The notes: a model not told the origin generated them from the sequence alone. DNA of 64,000 nt from Streptococcus pseudoporcinus LQ 940-04 (GCF_000188035.1 NZ_AEUY02000005.1:372001-436000), one strand, 5' to 3'. Numbered from the stretch's first letter, positions 25,801-36,430 are shown. Made by a program: numbers and translations.

Positions 25801-26788
25801 CTATATCACTTGGTAATTCTGACAACTTAACATCAATGTAGGCACCATACTTACCAAAATGCCTAAAATTAATCCCATCTGGCCAAGTTCCTTGTTGACT
25901 TAATTGAGTAGAATCAACACTTCCCCATAACCACAGGGATTTGTCCTTATAGTTACCATCTGCCCGCAAGTAATTAATACGAAGAGTTCCTGTCGCTTGA
26001 GGGGCATAATAACTAGCTTTATATTGCTCATCAAACCAAACTTCATTCATGTTTTGACTCAAAACATCAAACTCCTGGTCCCCAGTAATGTTTTGTCCAC
26101 TAGTATTATTAATGAGCCATTTTATTAAGTTGCGCGGACCCTCGGCCATCTTTATATCAATGTAGTAGCCATAGTTATCTTGCTTGGCCATTGAAAAACT
26201 GGTGGCTCCTGTCGGCCAAGCACCATTTTGCTCAGAAGGTTTAGCAACATCTTCCCAGGTCCAAAGCCCTAGACTAGCTAGATCCGTAGACGGAAGCGTT
26301 TTGAAATGCATTCTGATATCAGTTGAGGCAATAGGCACCTCTGCCACGGGTGAGGGAACTTGTGCACTTGGAGGTGTTACATCTGCATCAGATACCGTTT
26401 CAGAAGGGACTATACTAGCAACTTCCGAATCACCTACCGAAGCCTCACTAGTTGTGACATTTTCCTGAGAAGAGAGTTGATTTGATTTTTCGATACTGGC
26501 CGGTAGGGACCTGTCATTGCTACTCTTGGTCTCAGTTGCTACATTCTGTTCTACTCCTGCTGAACTAGTCACTGCGTTGGTGCTTTGACTAGAATCAGAA
26601 ACAACTGTTTCAACCAATTCACTTGTCGTGGTATCAGTAGTCTTAGCTTGCACAGCAGTTACAGCTGTACCAAACAAGGCAGTAGCAATTGTTATCGAAG
26701 CAACCCCTAACTTTAAACGACGAATGCCAAATTTTTGCCGTTTTTCTGGTGTGATGGCTTTATTATGTTTACTCATCGACTGCAACAT
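22898..26788 (-). CDS. pulA: Surface pullulanase (streptococcal PulA/SpuA type)
   Basis: A 1296-residue secreted type I pullulanase that cuts alpha-1,6 bonds in pullulan and glycogen-like glucans. It has a YSIRK-like signal peptide (FGIRRLKLGVASITIA), a Ser/Thr/Val-rich linker, two CBM41 modules (about 155-260 and 265-370), an E-set/CBM48 region (about 470-580), and a GH13 core with YNWGYDP, VDGFRFDMMGEHD (nucleophile Asp) and EAHDNLTLFD. The C-terminus has a basic linker, a hydrophobic helix and KHKRRS. Unlike most relatives I see no LPXTG motif before that helix. CBM41 pairs in streptococcal enzymes bind glycogen. Upstream cre-like sites suggest CcpA control. Confidence 0.93.
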   Translation of the reverse strand: MLQSMSKHNKAITPEKRQKFGIRRLKLGVASITIATALFGTAVTAVQAKTTDTTTSELVETVVSDSSQSTNAVTSSAGVEQNVATETKSSNDRSLPASIEKSNQLSSQENVTTSEASVGDSEVASIVPSETVSDADVTPPSAQVPSPVAEVPIASTDIRMHFKTLPSTDLASLGLWTWEDVAKPSEQNGAWPTGATSFSMAKQDNYGYYIDIKMAEGPRNLIKWLINNTSGQNITGDQEFDVLSQNMNEVWFDEQYKASYYAPQATGTLRINYLRADGNYKDKSLWLWGSVDSTQLSQQGTWPDGINFRHFGKYGAYIDVKLSELPSDIGFLLLDESKSGEAVKINPSDYRFSDLKNNTQIFVKDEDPTIYTNPYYVNNVRILGAQQTSPTTIEVSMTSLEGTDQSTVLKNLTVTNAANQSMAIAGLILNTAQKTLLIKGDFSANKGPYTVTYASDHLLARGNWQYKDALYAYDGFLGSQVTANGQSVDMAIWSPSADQVSVVLYDKDDQNLVVGKVGMVKGQKGQWTVKLDKTKGLEINDYRGYYYHYEIKRGDKTVLVLDPYAKSLAAWNSDLASKGPAYAVAKAAFVDPSHYGPKELTYAKIPGFNKREDAIIYEVHVRDFTSDKAISVDLHHQFGTFAAFAERLQYLKELGVTHIQLLPVMSYYFINEMTKDRMDYYASSATNYNWGYDPQSYFALTGHYSSDPKDPTKRIEEFKNLVNEIHKLGMGVLLDVVYNHTAKTAILEDLEPHYYHFMDADGTPRTAFGGGRVGTTHYMTRRLLLDSIKYMVSEYKVDGFRFDMMGEHDAETIQAAYDAAKVLNPNILMLGEGWITYAGDENKPVQAADQTWMNQTDSVASFSDDIRNLLKSGYPNEGQPAFLTNGHRSINGIFSNIKGQPTNFKADDPGDVIQYIEAHDNLTLFDIIAQSIKKDPSIAKNNSEIHRRLRLGNLIIMTSQGTAFIHAGQEYGRTKQFRDEAYKYPVSSDLVPNKSHLLVNEDGSPFDYPYFIHDSYDSTDAINHFDWTKATNSSLYPENTKSHDYMQGLIAIRKSTDAFRLGDKDLIDQKVSLITVPGQDGVAESDLIIGYVVTATNGDRYAVLVNADSKSRHFTLPAEWQSASVLVDADYAGLANIKHPNGLHFDQNGLSLDPLTATILKLVKAAEVEPGFERAKKDDNPHTLTTPGLTNKMGTSGTVLSEVSPVFWSGVASPAKSVRTSSVSGFKKEAVKASENGTTNKKHQARTKTSDASGKTVEKATVKAQNKQEKKTTFALVAALFLIAWAYLIHKHKRRS

Positions 26789-26817
26789 TTGGTTCTCCTT
26801 TTTTCCTTTTCATAACT

Positions 26818-26974
26818 AGTATACCTAGGAAACTTTATTTATGCAATCGTTTTCTTTAATTTACTGATTCTATTTGTAAAAAGTTTTATTAACAACAAAA
26901 ACAAAGTGCAATCGCTTGTTTTTGTTAAGGGATTGTCACTATTAAAAAAGAAAATCTCTAAATCTAAGCGCTTA
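26818..26974 (-). promoter_or_regulatory. pulA promoter with cre-like sites
   Basis: On the leftward strand TATACT (26818-26823) is a likely -10. Cre-like sequences follow upstream: TGCAATCGTTTTCT (26842-26855) near the -35 position, TGCAATCGCTTGTT (26907-26920), and the palindrome TAAGCGCTTA (26965-26974). The first fits the CcpA consensus except at the last base. Carbon-catabolite control of pullulanase is expected in the family. Confidence 0.5.
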
Positions 26975-27000
26975 CTGATTAGCTTCAAAGTTAAAAGATA

Positions 27001-27028
27001 AAAAAAGTCCTCTTGATCGAGGACTTCT
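27001..27028 (-). terminator. Terminator of dexB
   Basis: GTCCTC pairs with GAGGAC across TTGATC, and on the leftward strand the stem is followed by TTTTTTT. It lies 8 bases past the dexB stop. Confidence 0.85.
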
Positions 27029-27035
27029 AAACTAT

Positions 27036-28664
<1,629 letters not shown>

Positions 28665-28673
28665 TCAATTAGT

Positions 28674-28714
28674 GACACAAAGTCCCCAAAATAAAGATTT
28701 CGAGGACTTTGTCA
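28674..28714 (-). terminator. Hairpin between msmK and dexB
   Basis: GACA and AAAGTCC on one side pair with GGACTTTGTC on the other over 28674-28714. The stem has no long T-run, so it may be a partial terminator or an RNA-stability element between two related genes. Confidence 0.5.
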
Positions 28715-28733
28715 TATTCTAGAAGGTACTTAA

Positions 28734-29867
28734 TTAACGAATAGCTTTTTCAGTATCAATGTCAAAGAAGTGCCCTTTAGAAACATTAAAAGTTAAGCTT
28801 ACCTTTTCACCTGGGTTATGGAAGTCACGCGCATCAACGCGAGATGCAAATTCCGTATTGCCAAGTTTGACGTAAAGCATTGTTTCAGAACCTAATAACT
28901 CAGAAACTAAAACCTCTGCTTCAACATTAGCATTCGGGAATGTTTCTTCGACAATTAAGTTAGCTGAGATGTCTTCTGGACGGATACCAAATGTCACTTG
29001 TTTGCCTTCATAGCCTGCTTCTTTGAGCATTTTTGCCTGTCCTTCAGTAATAGCGATATTAAGACCATCTGGACTGACGATACGTTGACCATCAAAAGTG
29101 ACATCAAAGAAATTCATGGCCGGACTACCGATAAAGCCAGCAACAAATTTATTTGCTGGTAAGTTATAGAGTTCTTGCGGTGAACCGACCTGTTCAATTT
29201 TACCAATTGTCCCGTTACCTTCTGGATTTTTAGTCGCACTCATAATGACAATCCGATCAGCCAATGTCATCGCTTCTGTTTGATCATGAGTAACATAGAT
29301 TGTTGTAGAACCAATGCGACGATGAATTTTAGCAATTTCAGCACGCATGGATACACGTAATTTAGCATCTAAGTTTGATAAAGGTTCATCCATCAAGAAA
29401 ACCTTAGCATCACGAACAATAGCACGCCCCATGGCAACACGTTGACGCTGTCCACCAGATAAGTCAGCAGGTTTACGATCTAAGAATTCTGTTAAGCCTA
29501 GGATTTGCGCAGCTTCTTTAACCCGTTGATCTATGTCCGCTTTCTTATATTTACGTAACTTAAGACCAAACGCCATATTATCATAAACAGTCATGTGTGG
29601 GTAAAGGGCATAGTTTTGGAAAACCATGGCAATATCACGATCTTTTGGTGACTTGTCGTTGACCACTTCCCCATCAATTTTCAATTCCCCTTCAGAAATA
29701 TCCTCCAATCCTGCAATCATGCGAAGGGTTGTTGACTTGCCACAACCTGACGGGCCTACAAAAACGATAAATTCTTTATCTTTGATATCCAAGTCAAAAT
29801 CTTCAACTGCATAATGTGTTGTGTTCGGATATTTTTTATAAATGTGATTTAAGTTTAATTCTACCAT
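28734..29867 (-). CDS. msmK: Multi-sugar ABC importer ATPase (MsmK/UgpC type)
   Basis: A 377-residue ATPase with Walker A GPSGCGKST (about 37-45), signature LSGGQRQR, Walker B DEPLSNLD and the C-terminal MalK-like regulatory domain (about 240-377). In streptococci a single MsmK energises several carbohydrate importers (maltodextrin, raffinose, sialic acid and others), which explains why no permease or binding-protein gene adjoins it. AAGGAG precedes the ATG. It is upstream of dexB on the same strand. Confidence 0.93.
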   Translation of the reverse strand: MVELNLNHIYKKYPNTTHYAVEDFDLDIKDKEFIVFVGPSGCGKSTTLRMIAGLEDISEGELKIDGEVVNDKSPKDRDIAMVFQNYALYPHMTVYDNMAFGLKLRKYKKADIDQRVKEAAQILGLTEFLDRKPADLSGGQRQRVAMGRAIVRDAKVFLMDEPLSNLDAKLRVSMRAEIAKIHRRIGSTTIYVTHDQTEAMTLADRIVIMSATKNPEGNGTIGKIEQVGSPQELYNLPANKFVAGFIGSPAMNFFDVTFDGQRIVSPDGLNIAITEGQAKMLKEAGYEGKQVTFGIRPEDISANLIVEETFPNANVEAEVLVSELLGSETMLYVKLGNTEFASRVDARDFHNPGEKVSLTFNVSKGHFFDIDTEKAIR

Positions 29868-29960
29868 ATCTTACTCCTTGTTTAGACTGAGCTTTCTTTT
29901 AAGGAACTAGGGGAAGCACTGTCTTTTTGATACTTCTATTCTAGCAAAGAAAAGGTTTTC

Positions 29961-30003
29961 AAAAAAGAGACAAAGTACCCAAATGTCTTTGGGCACTTTG
30001 CAC
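29961..30003 (-). terminator. Terminator of the CdaR-like gene
   Basis: CAAAGTACCCAAA pairs with TTTGGGCACTTTG (29971-30000). On the leftward strand the stem is followed by CTCTTTTTTG, and it lies directly after the stop codon. Confidence 0.8.
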
Positions 30004-30007
30004 AATA

Positions 30008-30856
30008 CTATTGTTTATGGATGAAAAGATAAGCAAAGGTTAAATCATCAAGATTTTTGAGATTGAGCCCTGTCTGTCGTTTGGTTTTTTCCAGTTTATA
30101 TTGGAGTGAATTTCGATGAATATAAAGTTTTTGGGCTGTCTGTACAAGGTTGCCTTGACATTGCCAAAGGGTAAGCACTAGGTCAGATATCTCTTTATTT
30201 TGAACTAGATGGTGGTAAAAATACTTTTCTAAGATTGGAAGCTTTACTTGTGTTAGCAGCCCCCATAGTAGCAATTCAGAAAATGAAAAGAGTTGCTTCT
30301 CGCCTTTTTGTTCTTGGTAAGATGTTAATAAAAGGTTCTCTTCAGTAAAGTATCCTCTCACTCCTTGGCTATTATGATCTAGCCAGTTGTTGCCTATACA
30401 TACTGATAAGGCAATACCAAAATCACTTTCGATGGTCGGTAAGATATCGGTAAATAGGCTTAAAAAATCACTGTCTTGGGACTGGTCAACCAGTAAAGCT
30501 GTTCGTGATTTAGTTATAAACACGACAGTAACTAAAGAGGGAATAAGTGACTTAAAAAGCTCTAGTAAATCCTCTGGCAAGGCTACTTTATGCTCTAAAA
30601 AGATAAACTGAAACTGACCCAAAGCCTCCGGTGAGGGGCCTTTTTTAAGAAGTAAATAATCTTGCCAGGGTGACGAGGACGACTGAGCTATGTCATCGAT
30701 GAGGTCACATTTTTCCAACAAAAACAATTCCCTAGCTGTTAAGCTTTTCTTTGGTAAATGGATATAGTGATCTCCCTCAGCTATTGTTAGCCAATTTTCA
30801 CCCATAAAAGGCAAATGGTTCACTTGTCCCTCTGGAAAATACTCTTTTAATTCCAT
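30008..30856 (-). CDS. PucR/CdaR-type helix-turn-helix regulator
   Basis: A 282-residue putative transcription factor. The C-terminal ~60 residues (NLVQTAQKLYIHRNSLQYKLEKTKRQTGLNL) form the HTH_30 domain of PucR/CdaR regulators, and the centre has the GGDEF-like degenerate fold of that family (IESDFGIALSVCIGNNW). The N-terminal sensory part is unusual and not recognised. It sits upstream of msmK/dexB on the same strand, separated by its own terminator and the msmK promoter region. Control of sugar genes is plausible but inferred from position only. Confidence 0.8.
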   Translation of the reverse strand: MELKEYFPEGQVNHLPFMGENWLTIAEGDHYIHLPKKSLTARELFLLEKCDLIDDIAQSSSSPWQDYLLLKKGPSPEALGQFQFIFLEHKVALPEDLLELFKSLIPSLVTVVFITKSRTALLVDQSQDSDFLSLFTDILPTIESDFGIALSVCIGNNWLDHNSQGVRGYFTEENLLLTSYQEQKGEKQLFSFSELLLWGLLTQVKLPILEKYFYHHLVQNKEISDLVLTLWQCQGNLVQTAQKLYIHRNSLQYKLEKTKRQTGLNLKNLDDLTFAYLFIHKQ

Positions 30857-30877
30857 TGTTTCCTTCTCGTTTTCCTT

Positions 30878-31321
30878 TTATCTCTGTTTGGTATCCAAGG
30901 TAATGGTCACAGGGCCATTGTTGTTCAAGGATACCTGCATATCTGCCCCGAAAATCCCTTTCTCTACTGGACAATAATCTGCCAAGAGCCGATTGAAACG
31001 CTCATATAAATCTTTAGCTAAGTCGGGGCTAGCAGCCCCAGTAAATGCAGGCCGATTTCCCTTTTTGGTGTTGGCAAACAAGGTAAATTGTGAGATAGAC
31101 AAGATAGAGCCCTTAACATCAAGCAAGGATAAGTTCATTCTACCTTCTCTATCTGAAAAAATACGCATTTGTGTAATTTTACGCACAGCATAGTCTAAAT
31201 CATCTTGGTCGTCATCTGGACCAAAACCCACTAATAAGAGTAAGCCTTCTTTAATAGCGCCAGCTATTTGCCCATCAATAGAAACTGAAGCCTGACTCAC
31301 TCGTTGAATAATAAGACGCAT
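30878..31321 (-). CDS. dtd: D-aminoacyl-tRNA deacylase
   Basis: A 147-residue proofreading enzyme that frees tRNA from D-amino acids and from mischarged glycine. Both signature motifs are present: SQFTLFA (about residues 77-83) and [11 protein letters not shown] with its Gly-cisPro near the C-terminus. I use the ATG at 31321, since the preceding GTG gives only one extra Met. It follows relA by 12 bases on the same strand, a conserved gene pair in Firmicutes. Confidence 0.95.
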   Translation of the reverse strand: MRLIIQRVSQASVSIDGQIAGAIKEGLLLLVGFGPDDDQDDLDYAVRKITQMRIFSDREGRMNLSLLDVKGSILSISQFTLFANTKKGNRPAFTGAASPDLAKDLYERFNRLLADYCPVEKGIFGADMQVSLNNNGPVTITLDTKQR

Positions 31322-31333
31322 CACATTCCCCCT

Positions 31334-33553
31334 TTAACCATTTGTTCGTTTAACATTGTATACATCAGGAACAGTCTTAATTTTCTCCACCACCGTCGTT
31401 AATTGGGTGAGATTTGGAATGCCAAAGCTAACATGAATATTGGCAAATTTCATATCTTTGGTTGGTTGGGCATTGACAGCCGAAATACTTTTGGTTGAAT
31501 TTGACAAGATTTGTAGGACATCATTCAAGAGACCACTACGATTTAAGCCATAGATATCAATTTCAGCTTGGTAATCTTTGCTAAAATTCTCCATATCCCA
31601 CTCAACTTCAATCAAGCGTTGCTCATAACCTTCTTGGCTCTTAATATTATTACAATCCGCTCTGTGAATAGCAATACCTCGCCCCTTGGTAATGTATCCT
31701 TCAATGGGATCTCCAGGGACTGGGTTGCAACATTTAGCAATTCTCATCAAGAGACCACTGGCTCCTTGAATGATAACACCATTCTCACTCCGAACCTTAA
31801 GAACCTCTTTATTTTCGTGTTTAACCTCTCCGCCTTTAACTAACTCTTCTGCTTCTGCTTTTGCCTTAGCTCTCTCTTCTTCACGGCGTTCTTTTTCTGT
31901 TAGCTTGTTAAAAATAGAGACCGGACTCAAGTCACCAAAACCGACGGCTGCATAGAGAGATTCTACACTTTTAACACTGAGACGGGGAAGAATTTCTTCC
32001 ATCCGTCGCTTTTCTAAATACTTGTTTGCGACATAACCTTGTTCTTGGAAATAGTTGACCAAGAGTTCACGTCCTTTATGGACCGACAGTTCCTTATCTT
32101 GATTTTTAAAGAATTGACGAATTTTATTCCGCGCTTTATTGGTTTTTACAATTTTAATCCAGTCTCGGCTTGGCCCAAATGAATTTGGATTGGTCACAAT
32201 TTCAACAACATCACCGGTTTTTAGCTTGGCTGTAAGGGGCACCATTTTCCCATTAACCTTAGCTCCCGTTGCCTTTTCGCCAACTTGAGTATGGATAGCA
32301 TAAGCAAAATCAATTGGCCCAGAGTCTTTCGGGAGTTCTTGGACAGCCCCGTTTGGGGTGAAAACATAAATGCGTTCAGAAAAAATATCTTCTTTAACAG
32401 AATCAACAAAATCTTTAGCATCGCCATTGGATGCATCTTGTAATTCCACCAATTCGTTAATCCAGTTCATGCCAACTTTCTGATCAGACTGACTCACCTT
32501 ACCTTTAACACCTTTTTTGTAAGCCCAATGTGCAGCAACACCATATTCAGCCACTTGGTGCATATCTTTGGTTCTAATCTGAATTTCAATTGGCCCCTTT
32601 GGTCCATAAACCGTTGTGTGAATGGACTGGTAACCATTGGCCTTAGGCGCAGCAATGTAATCTTTAAAGCGGCCAGGCATCGGACGCCATAATTCATGAA
32701 TGTAGCCAACCATGGCATAAACATCGCTTTGAGTTTCCATAACACAACGAATAGCAATCAAATCAAAAATCTGATCAAAGCGTTTCTTCTTATCACGCAT
32801 TTTACGATAGATAGAATAAATATGCTTAGGTCGACCATAAACATCACCATATAATCCCTGTTCTCGGGTGTAGGAGATAATTTTATCAACAATCTCATCC
32901 ACTAATGCTTCACGCTCTCTTCGTTTTTCACGCATCATATGGGAAATCTTATAAAACTCCGATTCATTAAGATAACGAAAAGCTAAATCTTCTAACTCCC
33001 ATTTAATACGGCTAATCCCTAAACGATGAGCAAGCGGTGCATAAATTTCCATTGTTTCACGAGAGATACGTTCTTGTTTATCTTTGCGCAGATGCTTTAG
33101 AGTCCGCATATTATGGAGACGGTCAGCAAGCTTAACAAGGATAACACGAATATCCTTTGACATTGCCATCAACATTTTCCGGTGATTCTCAGCTAATTGC
33201 TCTTCATGAGATTTGTATTCTACTTTTCCTAGCTTGGTTACACCATCAACAATATCTCGAACATCAGAGCCAAAGTCCATTTCAATATTATCTAAGGTAA
33301 TGTCCGTATCTTCAACAACATCATGTAAAAAGCCGCAAGCAACCGTCACAGCATCTAATTGTAAATCCGCCAAAATGCCTGCCACTTGAATAGGATGAAT
33401 AATATAAGGTTCACCAGATTTCCGAGCCTGATAATAATGAGCAGCTGTTGCATAATCTAGTGCTTTTTTTACAAAAGCGACATCATTGTGATTCATATAA
33501 GCCGCTGCTAAAGCAACGACTTCTTCTCCAGATAAATTTCTTTCTTTTGCCAT
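31334..33553 (-). CDS. relA: Bifunctional (p)ppGpp synthetase/hydrolase (Rel)
   Basis: A 739-residue long RSH enzyme that makes and degrades (p)ppGpp in the stringent response. In order: HD hydrolase (HDVVEDTD near residue 75), synthetase domain (KPKHIYSIYRKMRDK, YIAAPKANGYQSIHT, about 235-360), TGS (about 395-455, ending near TNPNSFGPS), the zinc-finger-like CCNPVPGD region and a C-terminal ACT domain. The hydrolase motif is intact, so it is bifunctional. GAGGAAAAG precedes the ATG. dtd is cotranscribed downstream. The divergent neighbour is cdnP. Confidence 0.96.
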   Translation of the reverse strand: MAKERNLSGEEVVALAAAYMNHNDVAFVKKALDYATAAHYYQARKSGEPYIIHPIQVAGILADLQLDAVTVACGFLHDVVEDTDITLDNIEMDFGSDVRDIVDGVTKLGKVEYKSHEEQLAENHRKMLMAMSKDIRVILVKLADRLHNMRTLKHLRKDKQERISRETMEIYAPLAHRLGISRIKWELEDLAFRYLNESEFYKISHMMREKRREREALVDEIVDKIISYTREQGLYGDVYGRPKHIYSIYRKMRDKKKRFDQIFDLIAIRCVMETQSDVYAMVGYIHELWRPMPGRFKDYIAAPKANGYQSIHTTVYGPKGPIEIQIRTKDMHQVAEYGVAAHWAYKKGVKGKVSQSDQKVGMNWINELVELQDASNGDAKDFVDSVKEDIFSERIYVFTPNGAVQELPKDSGPIDFAYAIHTQVGEKATGAKVNGKMVPLTAKLKTGDVVEIVTNPNSFGPSRDWIKIVKTNKARNKIRQFFKNQDKELSVHKGRELLVNYFQEQGYVANKYLEKRRMEEILPRLSVKSVESLYAAVGFGDLSPVSIFNKLTEKERREEERAKAKAEAEELVKGGEVKHENKEVLKVRSENGVIIQGASGLLMRIAKCCNPVPGDPIEGYITKGRGIAIHRADCNNIKSQEGYEQRLIEVEWDMENFSKDYQAEIDIYGLNRSGLLNDVLQILSNSTKSISAVNAQPTKDMKFANIHVSFGIPNLTQLTTVVEKIKTVPDVYNVKRTNG

Positions 33554-33754
33554 TCTTTTCCTCAGTCAATTTCTTTTACCTATTTTAACACTTTCATTGA
33601 AAAAGCAAAAGGATCTATCCTTTTCGCCACTTTTTCCAAAATAAAGTTTTTAGCTTCTTTTTCAAAAGAGAAAAACCTTACATTTATTGTATCATTTGCC
33701 ATGAAATACCAAAAAACGTTCGTGAATTATATTGATGAAAACCTTTTTTCACGT

Positions 33755-33794
33755 TATAATAATAATCTAAGTTCATTTTTTAGATTATTAGGAG
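33755..33794 (+). promoter_or_regulatory. cdnP promoter and leader hairpin
   Basis: TATAAT at 33755-33760 is the -10. Just downstream AATAATCTAA (33761-33770) pairs perfectly with TTAGATTATT (33780-33789), and the AGGAG ribosome-binding site (33790-33794) abuts the stem. The stem occupies nearly the whole 5' leader. Confidence 0.6.
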
Positions 33795-33803
33795 ATTTTA
33801 GGA

Positions 33804-36260
33804 ATGAGAAAATACTATGTTTCAAAAAGTGCTCTTTTACTTGCTATGTTGCTTTTTACAGGAGCAACTCAGATAGTAAAAGCAGAAAGTAGCAATGCCG
33901 CTACTACGCCAATGAGTAGCAATACCAATGTGCCAAGTGACGATGCTTTAATTACAGCAACCACTAGCAGTAGGCCAACGGCCCCAACAACAACTGATTT
34001 GCCAACTGTTACCAACAACACAAACAACCAAGAAATACCAAGTGCACCTGCTAATCCTGACCCCAAAACAAATAGTCAGCTAGCCCCCGTAGCAAGACAA
34101 CAAGCTTCAGCTCCTGTTGAAGGGCAAAACATTGACGTGCGTATTGTTTCAACAACAGATCTCCATTCTAATCTTGTTAACTATGACTACTATCAAGATA
34201 AGGATTCACAAACTATCGGCTTAGCAAAAACGGCCATTCTGATTGACCAAGCGCGCACTGAAAATCCAAACACTATCCTTGTAGACAACGGCGACATTCT
34301 ACAAGGCACACCACTTGGCACCTATACTGCCCTAATTAAGCCAGTGTCAGCAGGAGAAGTCCATCCTATGTACGCTGCCTTAAATGCTCTCGGTTATGAT
34401 GCATCTACTCTTGGTAACCACGAATTCAACTACGGACTTCCTTTCTTAAAACAAGTCATTGCTTCAGCAGGACTCCCAATTGTCAACGCTAACGTTTTAG
34501 ATGTCAACACTGATCAGTTCGTCTTTAAACCTTACGATATTATTACCAAAACCTTTACAGATGCTAATGGCCAAGCAGTCAACCTTAAAGTTGGCATTAC
34601 AGGAATTGTCCCTCCTCAAATTATGGCTTGGGATAAGGCAAACCTCGAAGGTAAAGTTAGGGTTAAAGATGCTGTTCAAGCGGTGACAGAAATTATTCCT
34701 ACCATTAAAAAAGCTGGCGCTGATATTATCCTAGTTCTGGCACACACGGGTATTGGTGACACTATCTATGAAGTTGGCGAAGAAAACGTCGGTTATCAAA
34801 TTGCCAGTTTAGCAGGGGTTGATGCTGTTGTAACCGGACATTCACACGCTGAATTTCCTTCTGGAACAGGCACCGGAACTTACGAAACTTACGCAGGGGT
34901 TGACGGCGTTTCGGGGCTCATTAATGGCACTCCCGTTACCATGGCTGGAAAATACGGCGACCATATCGGAGTAATTGATTTAGATCTTACTTATACCGGT
35001 GGTAAATGGCTTGTTAACAAAGAGCAAAATCATGCCGAAATCCGGAAAATTAATACTAAATCAACAGAAGCTGACCCTAATATCCTTGCAATTGCCGCTA
35101 AAGCCCACCAAGGAACAATTGATTATGTTCGTCAAACCGTGGGAGAAACAAAGGCACCAATCACCAGCTATTTTGCCTTAGTAAAAGATGATCCTTCTGT
35201 TCAGATTGTCAACAAGGCTCAACTTTGGTATGCTAAACAACAATTAGCAGGTACCCCTGAGGCCAACCTTCCACTTCTTTCTGCGGCAGCCCCATTTAAA
35301 GCTGGTACACGAAATGACCCAACTGCTTATACTGATATTCCTGCTGGTCCAATTGCAATCAAGAATGTTGCAGACCTCTATCTTTATGATAACGTTACTG
35401 CCATTGTTAAAGTCACAGGTGCAGACCTCAAAGAATGGTTAGAAATGGCTGCTGGGCAATTCAATACTATTGATCCAACTAATACCGGTCCTCAAAACCT
35501 TGTTAACACTGATTTCCGTACTTATAATTTTGATGTGATTGATGGTGTGACTTATGAATTTGATATTACCCAAGCTAATAAGTACGATGCCAAAGGTGAC
35601 CTAGTAAACCCTTATTCTAGCCGAGTTCGCAACTTGAAATATCAAGGAAAAGACATTGACCCCAATCAAGAATTCATGGTTGTGACCAACAATTATCGTT
35701 CAAGCGGAACTTTTCCCGGTGTGAAAAATGCAACCTTCAATCGTCTCCTAAACTTGGAGAATCGCCAAGCCATTATCAATTATATTGTTTCTGAAAAAAC
35801 CATTAATCCAAGCGCCGACAACAACTGGTACTTCGCTAATACTATTGAGGGTCTGAATTTACATTTTCTGACTGCTGACGAGGCGAAAAATCGCCTTAAG
35901 GATATCAAAGATATTAGCTATCATGCTCCTTCAGCTATCGAAGGTTTTGGTGATTTTATCTTTACCTATATCAAACCTGAGAAGTCAACAAATCCAGTCG
36001 GAAGGACAGATACTACTAATCCAAATAATCCTCGTCAAACAGATCATCACCTTACCGATTCACAACGTCAATACATCTATCAATTGGCAGCCAAGCTCTA
36101 TCATCAAACAAACAGAACACAAGCTAACACAAGTGAAACTATTGCTAACAAACAACTGCCGCACACAGGTGTTAAAGAATCTCTAAATAGCTTAATACTA
36201 GGACTAAGTTTTCTTGGTTTTGCTGGACTTTTTAAGAAAAAAGGGGCAAAAAAAGGTTAA
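33804..36260 (+). CDS. cdnP: Cell-wall-anchored nucleotidase / cyclic dinucleotide phosphodiesterase (CdnP/CpdB-like)
   Basis: An 818-residue surface enzyme with a signal peptide (1-28), a Thr/Ser/Pro-rich linker, a calcineurin-like metallophosphoesterase domain (TTDLHSN, DNGDILQG, GNHEFNYG, GHSHAEFPS), a 5'-nucleotidase C-terminal domain (about 440-640, with the FDVIDGVTYEFDIT substrate segment) and a sortase signal LPHTG at 785-789, helix and basic tail. The family hydrolyses 2',3'-cyclic nucleotides and 3'-nucleotides; the S. agalactiae member CdnP degrades c-di-AMP and so limits STING signalling. It is divergent from relA, as I recall in S. agalactiae. Substrate here is inferred. Confidence 0.9.
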   Translation: MRKYYVSKSALLLAMLLFTGATQIVKAESSNAATTPMSSNTNVPSDDALITATTSSRPTAPTTTDLPTVTNNTNNQEIPSAPANPDPKTNSQLAPVARQQASAPVEGQNIDVRIVSTTDLHSNLVNYDYYQDKDSQTIGLAKTAILIDQARTENPNTILVDNGDILQGTPLGTYTALIKPVSAGEVHPMYAALNALGYDASTLGNHEFNYGLPFLKQVIASAGLPIVNANVLDVNTDQFVFKPYDIITKTFTDANGQAVNLKVGITGIVPPQIMAWDKANLEGKVRVKDAVQAVTEIIPTIKKAGADIILVLAHTGIGDTIYEVGEENVGYQIASLAGVDAVVTGHSHAEFPSGTGTGTYETYAGVDGVSGLINGTPVTMAGKYGDHIGVIDLDLTYTGGKWLVNKEQNHAEIRKINTKSTEADPNILAIAAKAHQGTIDYVRQTVGETKAPITSYFALVKDDPSVQIVNKAQLWYAKQQLAGTPEANLPLLSAAAPFKAGTRNDPTAYTDIPAGPIAIKNVADLYLYDNVTAIVKVTGADLKEWLEMAAGQFNTIDPTNTGPQNLVNTDFRTYNFDVIDGVTYEFDITQANKYDAKGDLVNPYSSRVRNLKYQGKDIDPNQEFMVVTNNYRSSGTFPGVKNATFNRLLNLENRQAIINYIVSEKTINPSADNNWYFANTIEGLNLHFLTADEAKNRLKDIKDISYHAPSAIEGFGDFIFTYIKPEKSTNPVGRTDTTNPNNPRQTDHHLTDSQRQYIYQLAAKLYHQTNRTQANTSETIANKQLPHTGVKESLNSLILGLSFLGFAGLFKKKGAKKG

Positions 36261-36321
36261 GTCAGAAATGACCTTGTTCCCATCATATTAGCTCAATTCT
36301 ATATTACTGAGAAAACCAAAA

Positions 36322-36362
36322 GAAGCTAGCTGGATTTTACGATTCTGCTAGCTTCTTTTTAG
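36322..36362 (+). terminator. Terminator of cdnP
   Basis: AGAAGCTAGC pairs with GCTAGCTTCT followed by TTTTTAGC. Confidence 0.85.
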
Positions 36363-36370
36363 CTTGTGCA

Positions 36371-36418
36371 ATACTATATCTTGTGCTAAACTGTTAGTTA
36401 TATTACAAGATATAGTAC
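36371..36418. promoter_or_regulatory. Paired NrdR-like boxes upstream of nrdI
   Basis: ACTATATCTTGT (36373-36384) and its exact inverse complement ACAAGATATAGT (36405-36416) have centres 32 bp apart. Each resembles the NrdR box (ACACTATATATAGTGT-like), and the ~3-turn spacing is typical of NrdR site pairs. They lie between the cdnP terminator and the nrdI ribosome-binding site at 36420-36424. Confidence 0.75.
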
Positions 36419-36430
36419 AAGGAGACATAT

